The notes under the pieces were generated by a model. The model did no database searches. It was not told the DNA's origin and worked only from the letters and a program-made list of their open reading frames with translations. Source: Bigelowiella natans CCMP2755 (Eukaryota > Cercozoa > Chlorarachniophyceae). Taken from it: DNA of 64,000 nt. Numbering within the stretch: the first letter of the stretch is position 1; each line of letters opens with the position of its first letter. The position numbers and the translations under genes were made by a program. The stretch is taken from positions 62,001 to 126,000 of the forward strand of contig ADNK01001197.1 of the NCBI GenBank assembly GCA_000320545.1, given 5' to 3'. This document shows, piece after piece, positions 1 through 13,451 of the stretch.

Positions 1-3000
1 GACGACGAAGAAGTTCAGCCTCCACCTCTACGCGGGGACGTACTCATTGAGGTAGCTGTATCAAGCCGGCCGGATGGAATGATGATCTGGGAGCTGGGTA
101 ACATCAAATGCTATATGCACGTTAAGAACATTCCATCCTTTCGCTGGGCACCTCGCAAGGAGCAAAAACGCTACGGAACGATGCTTGTTACCGGAGAAGT
201 GCCTGTCTACTCTCGAGAAGAAGATGAGATTGTGGAGCTTGCACTTTCGTTTGGAGAGTTATACATGCATGCCGACGTTGGATTGCCACCGCCTGAACCA
301 GAACCGCTTTGGAATCCATACGAGGAGGACTCGGACTCGGACGATGAGAAGGAAAACAGAGACCTGCTTCTTTCGGTTGATAGAGAGATGATGATGGCCG
401 GGGTGTGGGCTTTAGCCCATCTGACGTGTCTTCATCCCCTTAAAGCGATGAAGTTGCCGGATTTCCCGACCCTAAGTTTGCTCTCAACGATCATCCTGAC
501 AATGCAGCTCGACCTAGAAGTCCGAAAATACGCTGTCATCTCTTTTATCAATATGTCGTATCACCACAAGTATCATCGAGACTTGGTCGTGCATGTCATC
601 GCAATATATCACCATTTCGAAGAGCTTATCATGAAAGAAGACGATCATGAATGGCACCGATGCTTGATGCTCTTGCTCTACAACTTGTCGTCCAACCCTA
701 CCATGCGGCCAATCTTGGCCACAGAATTCGATTTCTCCATCGTAGCTCACCTGATAGACTCTCAAGACCAGGAAACGGTGTTGTACACACTACAATTTAT
801 GCAGTCTTGCTGCATTGAAATCAACTGCTCGGTCGCCATTGCAACCAATGAGAAGTTACTCGTGACCCTTTGTGCATATACGATGCACATAGCTACCGTG
901 GAGGCGGTTGAGAAGCAAGATACCTCGGATCCGACATTGCAGGGACAAAATGACAGGTTGTACGAACAACTGCAGAAGGAGGTGAGTGGGGAGGGAGCTG
1001 CCGCTCCATGGCTGATAGATCCCCGCCTCAAAGCGAAGCGAATCATGGAGAATCTTGCCAAGTCAAAGGGAAAAGATGATGTCGATGAGAAAAAGGAGGT
1101 TGACGACGACGAGGAAGAGTTCGACGACGAAGTCAAAATGCCCAGCCTCGACGTATGTTGGTACCAGAAATATGCGGGTGGAATGATGTTAAACATGATC
1201 CGACATGAGGGAATTCGACTTACTCTCGCACGCTCTCCTATGGTTCTTTCCCTCATTCAACTCGCCGTGTGCCGCAACGTCGATGTTAAGGTGTACTCGA
1301 TGCGTGCGCTGGCTATTCTTGTGCAGGAAATTGTGGCATGCAAAAAGATTATCGGTAACTCTCTTACGGTCTTCATGGTACAAGACTGCCTACAGGTGCC
1401 CAATACCCGTGTCCAATTTGCAGCAATACAAGTCCTTGGATACATTTGCGCACGACCGCTAGATGAGGAGCTCGCCATGCGCCTCTCTCAGTTCCGAGAT
1501 GAGACAATGAGGATCATCGCTCGGATAGCCACCTTTGCATTTCGCGTTCATAAGAAGCGCAAAGAGGCGCGGGTCGTGTGCTACTTTGCCATGCTCGCAC
1601 TCCGCGTTATGTTCAGGATAAAGCCTTTAAGAATGCGGATGGCCATAAAGCCAGTTTCAATGTGCCTTTTACTGTTTATAAATCTTCTAAAGCAGCCTAG
1701 TCGATGTAAATACATGACTTGTTTTGCCCCACCGCTACAATATGACAGCAAAGGCAACATCGTCGAGGAGGAGAAGGGTAAGGTAGAGCGAGCAGATAAG
1801 ATGCTGTCCCGAGTGATGCTCTTTGCCCTGACAGCGTTGCTGGAGCTCGTACAGGACTACGACGCACCTGTACCGAAAGACGATGAACAGTTCCTTATCG
1901 ACCTTGTCCATATAATTTCCAATCAGCTTGGAACAGGCCGCTTCCATGGAACTTTCACCGAAGAAGTCCACACCAAATGCCTCTCGGTGCTCAACCACCT
2001 CTTCGAGCCGACGGAGAACACCAAAAATTCTTTCTTAAACCATCTCGGCAAGCACCACACCAAAATGGTGCGTGAAGTGCTTGTGTCCTTTAATACCATT
2101 AGAGAGATTGCACAAGGGTCAGGTTTCAACAAGGAAGCGCCGCCTCTTCGTATGCTGACACCTCGGATGGAAGATCCGATGATCACGCGCGCGAAGAAAA
2201 ATGTAGCCCCTCCACTTGAGGATTACAAGCGACAAGAGCCCAAGCCGGACACGATTGAGGAGGACTACGGCGACTGGCTTCCGATGCGCATGCGGACGCT
2301 ATACGTGCGTTTGCTCTTCTGGCTTGCGCAACACCCCAATTTCCTGCCGGAGCTAACCGATATGGACACGGTTCATATGCTTATCCGTCTGCAGCCAAAA
2401 ATACCTGAGCTTGATGAACGTAGGAAGCGAAGGGGGGCATTCATTTCACCAGAGGTAATAAAGCAGGCTTATGATGCTGAGATGAAGAGAAGGGAGGAGG
2501 GCATGGAGGACAATACGATGCAGAATTACCAACGGGAGGAGATCAATGAGGATACTGTCCGCGCTGAAATAGAGAGGATTGCGAAGGAGAAAGAAGAGAG
2601 GAAAATACGCAGAGAAGAAAAGAAACTTAGAAAGGCCGGGATGTGGGTGCCCCCTAGGGAAAATAAAAAGGAGGAGGAGAAAAAGGAAGAGGTCAAGGAG
2701 GAGGAAAAGAAAGGTGCCCTCGCCGAAGACTCGGATGAGTCAAGTTGGGAGGGATCAGAGACGGACGAAGAGCTGCCCGTACTCGAGTTCTCACTCGCTG
2801 AGCACCACAAAGTTGTGAGTGACATTCTTTTACAGCTGGCGTGCATTTACGTTCAGTTCAGCTTTATGAAGAGAGAGCAATTTGATATCGTGGACTCAGC
2901 CGTGATGGGAGGTCTGGTTAACTTTTTGCACTCGCCATATCCTATCGTCTCCGGGCTCTCTGTCATGGCATTGGGCCTTCCTGATTTCAATTCGGGCGCC

Positions 3001-6000
3001 TCACTTGTCTTTGCGATCAAAGGCTTTGATCTCATGCCTCTTATAAACTTTCTAGTGCAAGAAAATGATGCCTGTCAGGCTGTCACATCGCTATGCTTGA
3101 TGCGCTTGACTCTCCTTGAGAAAAATTTCGATCACCTACTCCGCGATGATCGGGATCCAAAAAAGGCCATCCGGCTCTCCGCCCCCTCCCCTCTCTTTGT
3201 TCTAGCATCTTGTGGGGTACCCAAGACTTGCTTACAGGTTTGGGCAGAATATGACATGCATGTTTTTTATGTTTTGGGGAGACAAAATGAGAAATGTGTT
3301 CTAATCGATACAAAATCATGATTTTCATCCTTCGCTCTCCCCTCCACCCATATCCTTTCCCCCTGTTCATTCTTCAGGCTCTTGTCGCGCTTGATCACTG
3401 CATCTTTCACGACGCCATCCGCGTGCAAAGGATTCTGCAACTCCGAAGTCAGACGGTGTGTGGCGGTTTGCAGAATGACTTCAAGAAGTCGACTGTTGAT
3501 ACGTTAGCCATGCCGAGCCAACGAGTCATGCGCGACCATATTCGCATCCTTCTCGGTATCCTCGTCGAGTATCGTGAAGGCAAGGAAGTCAAGCCGCACC
3601 AGCCCAAGCGGGCTCTCGCCCGTCGAGAATTTCCCAAGCCAAAGTTTAACCCGAATTTACAAGAGATGAGCCACCTCGACTTATGCCGCTTTCTGCAGGA
3701 TAAGCATGGGCAAGCGATGGGTATCCATAAGTCATTGCTCACCGATTGGAGCAATATTATGTGGACGGACGACCCGCTGGGAACGGAACTTGCATTCAAC
3801 CGTCCTTGGGAGGGCAAGACAGACCTCGAAATTCCACCCGACAAGATTGATCCGAACGCTCTACCCGAAATTAAGGAGAAGGGAGAGGAGGAAGATGACG
3901 GAGAGGAAGATGAAGGACTATTGCTAGAAGAGGCCGGCGTAGAACCTGAAGAGGATACTGAGAATAAAGCTTTAGTCCCAATAAACATGGATAGTGAGGG
4001 ATGGTCGCAGCCGCAGGTATCTGACAATCTGGATGAAGAGGGAAAGGAAAAAAAGATGAAGGCAATAGACCAGTACGAACCTGTCATCAATAAAGGGGGC
4101 GGTGCAGACACGCAGAAAGTCGATGTCTCGAATAAGACTATCCGAACACTTGCAATTCGTATTCTCTGCAATCTCACAGGACAGCTAGCGAACCACCCGC
4201 TAATGACCAAGAGAATGAAAATCACTGACGCAACTGGGGAGTCGAAGAAATCGGCTGCGACTGCTGCGGAAGAGAGCCTTGTCGATTTCGGAAAGTTTGG
4301 CTGGTCTTGGGGAAAAGACAAGAAAGGCGAGGAGAAGAAGCAGAAACCTAAGAGGCCGATAGATAAGGAAAAACTCAAACAACAGAGGGCAGACTACATG
4401 GTACGTCGGAGACAGAAGCGCTCAGATTTTAAGGAGACAAATAAGCGTGCGCTTCGAATCGTCGAAGATGTGTCCGGTCATGGATTATTACCTGAGGAAA
4501 CAGCTATGACACGCCCGCCCAACGGAAAACTCATCTCTCTCAAAGAGGTAATAAGTAGCTGAAAATCGCTATGATATGTATGCTGAATAATAATGGCGAA
4601 ATATATAGTTGCGTTTGTCGCATTACTTCCTATATTGAGCTCTCAGTAGTCAATGGTCTATATTAAAAGCTTTAATTTGTTCGTAGGAACGTGCTCGTGA
4701 GAGGGAGAAACGCCGCCGATCAAAGCTGGAGGCGAAAAAAAAACAGGCTTTGGTCGAGGCAAAACAAGATACCACTCTAGAATCAGCTGGTAGAAAATTC
4801 GTAATGGATGTCGGCCAGGGCCTTGATCGTCAGGCACTCAAGCAAGAGAGAGAGCGCGAAAGAATGGAAAAGAAGGCCGAGGCCGACGCCAAAGCGGAAG
4901 CAGCACGAGATAACGCCAATCGCAGTCAGGAAACATTGCACAAAAATTCCAAGGGATTCTTAAAAGAGCCGAAGCCAAAACCTCCAGACATCGGAGAGGG
5001 CCTGGGAGTGGAACTTCCAGAGGAGGAGGAAGAGCAACCTAACCCGTATAAGAATGAGAAACGTGATGTGTGGGAAAGCTCCGATACGTTGACGTCTGAT
5101 CCGGAGACAGCGGAAGCTGCTAGGGAGGGTCTGAAGATGTTTGCAAAGGAGAAAAAAAAGAAAAAGGGTTCCGATGATGAGAAAGAGGAGGAGGAGGACG
5201 AGGGAGGCTTGATGGACTTGGGCGATACTCCCATGGCTTTCGAGTTCTCGGACTACGCGATACGCTCATATGTTATCCCAGCAATGCTCGAGATCCTTCA
5301 GAAGGAGGCACACATCACGAGTGATGAAGATTTCTCCGTGCATGCGGCAGAACTAAAGGATGAGGTCGATGAGTTCATGTTCGCCAAAGCCTCAGCTACT
5401 CCAGGCCAGATGGCACTTATGGTTCTCAATAACCTGGCCATAAATTACCGCACGCATAAGCGCTTCCTTCGGTATAAGGCGGTGCACGCATTGTTGCCCT
5501 TTATCCAGAGCGAAAATACCCAGCTCCATCTTAAGCGGATATCGTGTCTTGTCTGTGCGAATCTGTCATCTTCGAGCTCACAAGAAGATCCTTGGGATAT
5601 TGTGCACATCCCAGAAGTTGCTGCGACGCTTGATGATCCGATCTGCCGACAGTATTTGGCCATGGGCCTGTGTAGACTCACATCTCGAGAAGGGTTTCAG
5701 TTCAATTCGAATCACTATTCGCCTGAATTCTTGTGGAATATGATGCAGCTGATGCACTCACTCGAGATCGAGACTTTCCATTACGGCTACGTATCGTTCG
5801 TAAACTTTGTGCTGAAGGCATCTTCGCTCTCAGCTCTAGTCAAGATTGAGGGTTCATTAGAGATTGTGCTCAATCTGCTACACTCTCCTGACGAAGCGGT
5901 TGTTGCGCTTGCGCTTAGGACGTTAGAGGGGCTGCTTAAGTTTGACATCAACCGTCAGGCGTTCATGCGTTCTCCAGTCACCGTGCACTATGTCCTTTCA

Positions 6001-7851
6001 CTTGCCAAATCGCCAGATCCTTCCGTGTCGACGTCTGTCTCACGTGTCATCTCTGAATTATTTTCTTCGGGAGCTTCGCTATTTAAACAAATCACAGATG
6101 ACTTACTGTCGGCATTAATATCTGTTATCTTACTCGGAGAAAGTCCAAAAATGCGAGATGCAGCAGCGCGAGGAATCTTCAAATTCCTGGAGAAGTCGCC
6201 CAAGAATCTCGACGCTCTCCTGGCGATGAACTCACAAGCAATTGTCATGTTTGTGAAGATTCTGCAAACTAAAGATCGGGAGCTAAACACAAAGGCGTGC
6301 ACGGTTTTGAGGCATCTTAGTGAGGATCCCAAGACCTTAAACAAGATCATCCGCCAAGACGGTCTAGCCATGCTGTCTCGAGCCATTCTCAACCGAACTG
6401 TCATTCCAAACCTAGACGTCGTTTGGATGTTGAAGAACATCGTAGCCCGTCAGGATCTGCACGAGGACTTCATCGAAGAGCACGGTGTCGAGTGCCTAGT
6501 TAGATTCTGTGTAGAGGACAATCTAATGCAACGGCTTATGGCGACAGATGCCCTTCAGCTCATGATACCCATCCTCACCACCATCAACAAATCTAAGCCA
6601 AAGAAAGATCTGATCGTGAAGGCTCTTCTTTCACACCTCTACCTACGAAATATTAAGGAAAATATGCCACTTATTACGAAGACAATCCAGTCTTTCCTCC
6701 GCTTAGCAATCGACGAAACTTATAAGAAACACATCTGGGATTGTAGGGTGCCACACAGGATCCTTGCAGTTTGGGACAAGCTCCCGCCACGTATACAATG
6801 CCTCGGACTCGATCTCATTGCAATCTTTACCCACAAACCAAAGATGGTTCAGTACCTCAACACTCTTAAGTTCTGCAAAAGAATGGTAAGGACAGGGTCG
6901 ACACCTAATAACTTTGACGTGTGGCGCAAGATGGCTAAGCACTTCGAGCACTTCACGAAACTCGAGGACTTATCGAAGAATTTTGCACAAGGGGGTGCTC
7001 TGAAGCTAATGATCGCGTACAAGCATGCAAACATTGACAAGCCCACCGCGGACAGTGCCACAGAAGCGCTGCTTCAGATGCTCATGTCACGCCCTCTTAT
7101 GAATGCAATACGGTGTGGTGAGTTTAAGTACACCGACCCTGAGCTCTTAGAAATGATGGTATCCGTCGCAGGTAACGCGCGTACTGCCAATTTAAGGGAT
7201 CGAGCGCAGAATATGATTGTTGCACTTGCACCCCTTTACACACATAACATTCGCTCAGCCCTTAGAAAACAGAAATTTAGTGCGATCCCAAGGCCGTCTG
7301 AGGCGATGGCAGTGACACAAAAGCCTGGAGAATGGGGAAAAGATGTCAATCTAGAAATCAAGAAATACGGTTTTCTTAAGACTTACACTCGTCAGGAGAA
7401 GGCCAAGATGAAGGCTGAAGAGACCCTTATGCCTCGTGTGATGCATGATATGGCTACTGAACATCTCATCGCGTCCAAGACCCATCTCCGGGAAATGGAA
7501 AAGACTCAAGATCTTATAGACACGAATCAGAAACTTCGGTTCGGAAGACCCTTAAGCGGAGACTCTAGTGCAAGAAGTAGAGGCAGCGGTCCAGTTCAGC
7601 GCACACCAACATCGCCTCTTCTTCTTCAAGCTGCAGAGAACTTAAGCAAGGACACTAAAAGCATCGTTAGGGACAAAATAGCAGAGCGCAATAAATTTCT
7701 CACGAACGCGCACGAGACAGGCATTCCCGAAATGTCACCCGAGGGGGTGTCGTACAAGATGATTCAGGACCACATGAAGTCGAAGAACAAGAAGAATAGG
7801 GGTACGCCACGGATAGTGCCGTGGAAAGGGACGTCCAGGGATAAGATATGA
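1..7851 (+). CDS. Giant armadillo/HEAT-type repeat protein, 5' end outside the window
   Basis: The reading frame is open from base 1, so the true start lies to the left. Three exons join in phase 0: 1-3237, 3378-4547 and 4687-7851, with introns of 140 and 139 bp (CAG|GTTTGG...TTCAG and GAG|GTAATA...CGTAG). The visible part is about 2,500 residues. Most of it is leucine-rich paired helices typical of ARM/HEAT solenoids, for example around residues 120-300 and 450-560 of the first exon and most of exon 3 from about 5250 to 7150. The solenoid is interrupted by acidic or Lys/Glu coiled stretches (about 1070-1135, 2440-2720, 3870-3960, 4690-4920, 5150-5215). No catalytic motif is seen. ARM/HEAT folds act as binding scaffolds; the partner cannot be told from sequence. 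I do not recognise a named orthologue. The C-terminal tail is Ser/Lys-rich and looks disordered. Confidence 0.85.
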
Positions 7852-8704
7852 TGAGAATTAGGAGGATTGGTGGAAAATAGAAGATACTGAAGTATCCCAG
7901 TGGTAATAGTTTAAGTGCTCACCACTCGCACTTCCTGTCCTTCCAAAGCTTCACAAGTTCTCAGTCAATGTTACATTCCTATTGTGCATGTAAAATCGTA
8001 GTCAATTGTCAAGCATCTCGCTGCATTGTCAGGAGATAATTATTATTTACAGAATACAAATTTATTCCACAATGTACGCACGCATCGTACACATACTAGA
8101 CATAATGCGCTACTTGCTACCACGCGCTAGCGCTATGCGGCTTTCATATTATTCATTCGTGTTCACGTACGGAATGCCTGTGCACTGCTAGACTGGCTGG
8201 CTACACGATCGAGTGTCGCATCCTGCTATATAGCTGGCGTGGGTAGTAGCGTGCTGTAGTCGTCACAAAGTCAGCAGCATCGCCATTTATTATAGATTCT
8301 CTGGTGTACGCTAAATGTACCTAACACGCTAGCATGCGTACACCGTGCAATGCACACAAATAATACAACAAAGCGTGATGCGTAGTCGCCATGGGCCATG
8401 GGCCACATACTACATAACTATAGCAAAGCTTATTGCATATAATAGACACAGCAATACACTATATATAATATATATCGTGTATTGCATGTCTATCATGCAT
8501 TTCTTTATCATACAGCTTAGCACATCGAGCATACCTTTGTGGCGAATATCTAGGCTAGCTAGAACTTGTATATGTATTATTGCCTCCATCTCCGACACGC
8601 ATAGTGTGTTAATTGCGCATGCGCTGATGAAACTAACTTTGTCATCATATTTTCCCTCCTAACTACTACCACTACTACTGCTACTGCTACTATTACTACT
8701 TCTA
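7852..8704. other. Tail-to-tail intergenic island 1
   Basis: This spacer lies between the 3' end of the armadillo gene (+) and the 3' end of the USP16/45 gene (-). No convincing coding exon is visible; the small open frames contain no family motif. It is rich in CTAG, GCGC and CATGG words and holds the strong fold-back at 8442-8493. It ends in ACT/ACC trinucleotide repeats near 8660-8705. Confidence 0.6.
8442..8493. repeat. Fold-back (hairpin) element
   Basis: The left arm is ATAGACA (8442-8448), CA, GCAATACAC (8451-8459). The right arm is GTGTATTGC (8477-8485), A, TGTCTAT (8487-8493). The arms pair over 16 bp with one small internal loop, and an AT-only loop lies between. A related copy with a shortened right arm is at 27494-27531 in another tail-to-tail spacer. 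Confidence 0.7.
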
Positions 8705-10353
8705 CTACCGAACTCGCTTATAGAAGCACACATAAGCCTGGGCATTGAGCACCGAAGATTCCTTAACGTCCTTATAGTGGCGGTCACTAAAGTAGAACCA
8801 GCTGCTCGAATCTCTGCGAGTGTAGGCGACGTAATGCCCCCCCCCCATCCCTCCAGAATGTACCACGATCCCAGAGAGGCTGTAGAGAATTGGCTCAGGT
8901 TTATCTTCTATCTTCCCCAATTTGGGGATTGTGTACGGCGCCATATCCAGCTGTAGCGGGATGGAAACGTGTTTTCCAACCTTAGAAAAGCCCCGTGCGG
9001 TGGCCGCAAAGCGCTTAAGGTGTATCGTCAGAGTCTCAGGGCAGTCCTTTACCATGGCACGCCTTCGTGCCTGCGTGCGTACGATCTCCCCATCGTTACG
9101 CTCCTGTGTACAGTTGATGCAGATATACGACGCATCGCTCAGCGTTTCTGACGCCGTGAAGACATCAAGACAGTCATAGATCGAAGGATTGCTTTTTGCG
9201 AGTAGATTTTTGCATCCCTTTGAATAGTCAATGCCCTTTCGAATTGGTGGCTGCTTCTTCTTGTTTGAGGAGGAGGAGGAGGACTCCTTAAAGTCGCAAG
9301 GATAGAAAACTCTTTTGTACCATTCGTTCTCATCGACGTTCAGTAGGTGATGGAATTTTTCCTCTTGGTCTTCTTCTGGCTCTTCTTCTTCATCATCGTC
9401 CTCATCTTCATCCTCCATTATCTTCTGCATAAGAGAAGATAGTGGTCAATCACAATCGCAATCACAACCATGAAACTGCAGTGCTGCAATACGTTCATGA
9501 AAATATTAAATTACTTTCTCCTCCAAAAACGCCTTTGCTTCGTCTCTGCGTAGCATGTACACTGTTCCCATGTCGTTGCCAGTTAGATTCCATCTATTAT
9601 GTGTTAAAAGACCAAATAAATATCAATCAATGCGTGTGAAGATGCATGGATGCAGATATAAATATAAACGCACATAATTATGTTCACATAAATCTCATAT
9701 TTTATAATATTGAGCAACATCCTGAATGATGAGTAGTTTCACAGATATTTCTCTCCTTTTTAATATTTCACCCTTTTTCGTGGCGGATCCACATTCCAAC
9801 ATTTTTCACTTCCAAAGCTTTCACAATTTGTCCAAAATCAAGGCCTCCGACAACTAATGCCAAACAGCGTCACACCATCATCACCAACATAGCAACACAT
9901 AGAAAAGTTTTTTAAGATATTTTCCACATACAAAAATGCTGCATTCTCTCTTTCTCCTTTTTTCTCTCTTCTCGGTTTGCTTTCTATCTTATTATTTATC
10001 TTGTATTATGTCCCTTCTTCTTTCTTTTTCTCTCCTTTTGATTATCGTTCTCACCACCACTACCTTCAGAATCCATATTCGGCTGGTTGCGCACGTTAAG
10101 CCCGTCATGGAACACCACTTGCCATTCACTACTACTACTACTACTGCTGCTGCTGCTATCATCACCATCGTCATGGGTAGTAGTATCGGCTGCTCTCTCG
10201 TTTTCGTTATCTTCGGTGCCAAACATAATCTCTTTGACTTGCTGACCGCCTTTCTCTTCTTCAACCTCTTCTTCGTTTCCTTCATTTTCTTTTCCATTGT
10301 TCCCAGTTGCTGCTGCTGCTGGCAGCTCTCGGTGTTCCCCTGCCACCACTTTC

Positions 10354-10388
<35 letters not shown>

Positions 10389-10970
10389 TGTAGTAGTATT
10401 GATTTGCTCGATCTTCTTCCTTTCCTGCACCTTCTTTTCCTCCACTCCCTTCTCTTCCTGTTTTTCATTGCGGCCGTCTTCTTCTGGTTCTTGTTCTTCC
10501 TTCTTATCTTCCACATGCTCCTCCTCCTCCTCCTCCTTCCTAACCCCCTCCTCCTTCTCCTCCTGTATATTGCTTCCGCTTTCATTTTCTGGTTGTTTCC
10601 CCCCATCATTTTCACATTTGTCCTTCTTTTCTATTTCTTTCCCTTCCTGTATTCCTTCCTCCCCCTCCTCCCCTTTCTCATCAATAGAGGGCAGTGGCGA
10701 CTTAGTTGCCGTCGTCGTCACAGTATCGCTCCTCTCAGCTGTAGAATCATCGCCCTTGTTAGTCTCTTCTAACTGTTTTGCTTCGTTCGCGAGACGCTCC
10801 CTCTTTTCACGAATATAACGCCTATTTTCCTCGATCATTAGCTTTTTCCTCTGTTTTCTGGTTAGACCTTTATACTTATCTTTATCCTTCACCTTGTCGC
10901 TGCTTACTCTGAGCATATAATGTAGATGACACGTGAAAAACCGCATAATTTAGTGATTTCGGAAAATGAC

Positions 10971-11009
<39 letters not shown>

Positions 11010-11345
11010 GATATATCTATATTGTATTTCATAACACAGATGTGTGTGAGTGCGTGTGCAAGTTTATGTTCATTATCTATGTAGCAGAGATTGATGAAGC
11101 GGCTCTTACTCTTCGCTTTGGTCGTTATCGTCATCATTATCGACATTCTCGTCATTCTCCATGATTGTACTATCCTGGTTCTTTTTTGCTTTTTTCTCAA
11201 GCTTTTTTCGTCGTTCCTCCGCCTTTTTGAGGGCGCGGCGCTGACGTTTGGTAAGCCTTCTACCACTAGAATGCCCTACTACCACGCGACGACTGTTCTT
11301 GCCCCCACTGCTCATCCCTTAAGATTGATCTCAATATTAATACAG

Positions 11346-11378
<33 letters not shown>

Positions 11379-13053
11379 GTATTGTATATGTATATAGATC
11401 ATCATCATCATCATCATCAATTGCACCATGGAGTTGTTGTTGTTATTGTTGTTGGTCTTCAAGTTGTTAGAACTACCGGGCGGAGGAGATATAGCCAGGG
11501 ATATATCCATAAACGCTTCAGTGGTAAGAGACACCGACTTACACTTAAGACACTGCACACAATTCAAAAAACTTCCGCCGAAAAGCCTGTCAACGATCCC
11601 AGATTTCTTCTTATTATCATCATTTCTCTTTCCATTCTCTTCCTCCCCTTTCTCCTTTTGATTCCTCTCTTTCTTTACAATGTCAACGTGCTCCTTTTCT
11701 TCCGTTTCCCCTGGCAGATTGCCCTTCCGGAGTTGCTTGATGGCCTTAGACAAGCGCTCCTTGTCTTCCTTCTCAGTGAAGATCTTCTTAAGAAGCTTGA
11801 GCGTCTTCTTGGCTTTGGGACGCAATAGTATCGACTCAATAAATATGCCATTGATGGCAGGTTTCTTTATACCATCAATTCTCTTCCTAACCAGTTCAAA
11901 ATCCTTCATTCCGAGCCCTTCCAACCAAGTCATCGTATCATTGGCACTCCATTTCCGGACCACTTCGATGGCACGTTGGCCTTTCTTCGAGACAGGTGGG
12001 GGGCGTGTTTTCTCCTCTCTGAGAGAGTCGAGCATAGCTCGAAGTAATTCATGGGAATCGTGTTGTCGCCCACCGCGGAATCGTGTGTGGTACTTACAAA
12101 CGGCGTTGAACACACCACTTGGAGACATTGAATTCTTGGAGGAAGACGGTTTTCGCATCTCACGAAAAAATGCACGTAGATTTTCATGAAGTGGTGCACC
12201 AATTCCAGTTTCCTCCTGTATACCTCTTGAGAAGTCATCCATGGTAACCATATTCTGCATAACGCTGTTGAAGAAGCACGTGTTCCCGAGATTTGCTAGG
12301 CCACGCGGTGCAATCTTAGCAGCCATAGGGAAAGCAACAAGGGGGGCCGATGTAGCCGGCCGCACAACAGTTATATTTGACTCATTTGCGTCGTCAAACT
12401 TTTTTGTTGCAGTGTTGCTGCCTTGCTTCTTTTCTTCCTTTTCTTCCGGCTTTTTCTTACTCTCAGCTGTTGCGGTTGTATCATTGGTTTTGGATGCAAC
12501 ATCGTCATCAGAAGCACCTTGGGTACCATTTTTCTTGACACTGCTACTGCAACTCAAGTCTCCCTCTGTGAGTCCTGCGCTTACTAATCGGCGCATGGAG
12601 AGGAGGACAGCCTCATAACGAGGGTTCATCTTGCAGCTGGATCGGGTAATGTCTCGCTTGCACTTGAAGCAGTGGGAAGTGCCTTTACCGTCCGTAAGAC
12701 ATCCGGCTATGCAGCATTTCTTGGTGAAATGCCCCAGAGGATTCTTCGTAGGTCGGTACTCCACGTACCCACATCCGAAGCAAAGCCATGCAGGAGTCTT
12801 AGCCTGGAACTTTCCCTTGTTCTTCGCTCGGGAGTTCAGCAATTCTGTGACGGCCTGCTTCACCTTGTTTACCTTGACGGTGTTGGTGTGCGTGCAGAGG
12901 CCCGAGGACGAGGACGACGAGGTACCTGCTGGTTCGTGGATGTGAATTAGTCGAGAGGTATCGTAGATTTATCATATCCACATTTTCGTTGTTCCGCTTA
13001 CCTCCTCGGTCTTTTCCAGGTGAGCGTGAGCGATCACCCCTTCTCTTCCCCAT
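8705..13053 (-). CDS. Ubiquitin carboxyl-terminal hydrolase, USP16/USP45 type
   Basis: This is a deubiquitinating cysteine protease. Exons read leftwards: 13053-13002, 12925-11477, 11317-11110 and 10908 to about 10064, then the last exon from about 9424 to 8705. The first four join in consistent phase. Exon 2 begins with a ZnF-UBP ubiquitin-tail binding finger (Cys-Thr-His start, then CFGCGY, H, CC and CFKCK). It continues with the Cys box (GLANLGNTCFFNSVMQ, catalytic Cys) and a QLRK/Lys-rich insert. Exon 3 is the KK/KAK charged segment also found in human USP16. The last exon has LTIHLKRF and the His box (GGGHYVAY, catalytic His), then the FSD motif. Exon 4 is an acidic, Glu/Lys-rich spacer with a run of about 14 Thr coded by a TAG/CTA microsatellite. 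The junction across 9425-10063 does not keep phase with the obvious sites, so a small exon is probably missing from my model. In animals this family removes ubiquitin from histone H2A; the substrate here is not known. Confidence 0.88.
10356..10400. repeat. TAG trinucleotide microsatellite inside the USP gene
   Basis: This is an uninterrupted TAG/CTA run. Read on the minus strand it is ACT codons and encodes a polythreonine tract in the acidic insert of the deubiquitinase. Confidence 0.85.
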
Positions 13054-13451
13054 GCTGTTTGGTCGTCCGATGGGGATGGGTTCGTCGTTTGGCAGGAGCG
13101 AATCTTCTCGTCCTGTTCTTTCTGCAGCCAGCGCCTCGGTCGACGGCGAATTTGGTCTCCTTCTATTCTTACAAACGCATGCGAATTATATCGAGCGACA
13201 AGGGCAAAACAAGCGATTTAATTAGTTAACAGAATAAACAAGGTCGGCATTTGCAATCGGAAACACTTCGGAATTGCTGCCCCTCCTCCTCTCCTCCTCA
13301 CGGATACGGCCGTACAAAGACTAACAATAGGACACCCGATCCCTGCCGAGCTGGAACTGCGGTGGGAATCACGCGGGAACACGGCGTTGTTTAAATCCAA
13401 ACTGCTTTTGTTATATGTCATCGTGAGTAGACGTGCGCGCGGTGTGCTCTA
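13054..13451. promoter_or_regulatory. Head-to-head spacer between USP16/45 and TauE genes
   Basis: About 400 bp separate the two divergent start codons, so the two genes probably share a bidirectional promoter region. I see no TATA-like box or repeated motif that I can defend. The sequence is balanced in base composition and lacks the palindromic words of the tail-to-tail spacers. Confidence 0.4.

Noticed and set aside
3449-4378. Long minus-strand open frame of 309 codons
   Set aside because: It is opposite a supported exon of the armadillo gene; its Ser/Pro/Phe-rich translation is the antisense of an acidic, Lys-rich segment.
9936-10772. Plus-strand frame of 278 codons, very Leu/Phe/Ser-rich, resembling a membrane protein
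   Set aside because: It is antisense to the acidic Glu/Lys exon of the USP16/45 gene; hydrophobic triplets are the complement of GAG/AAG codons.
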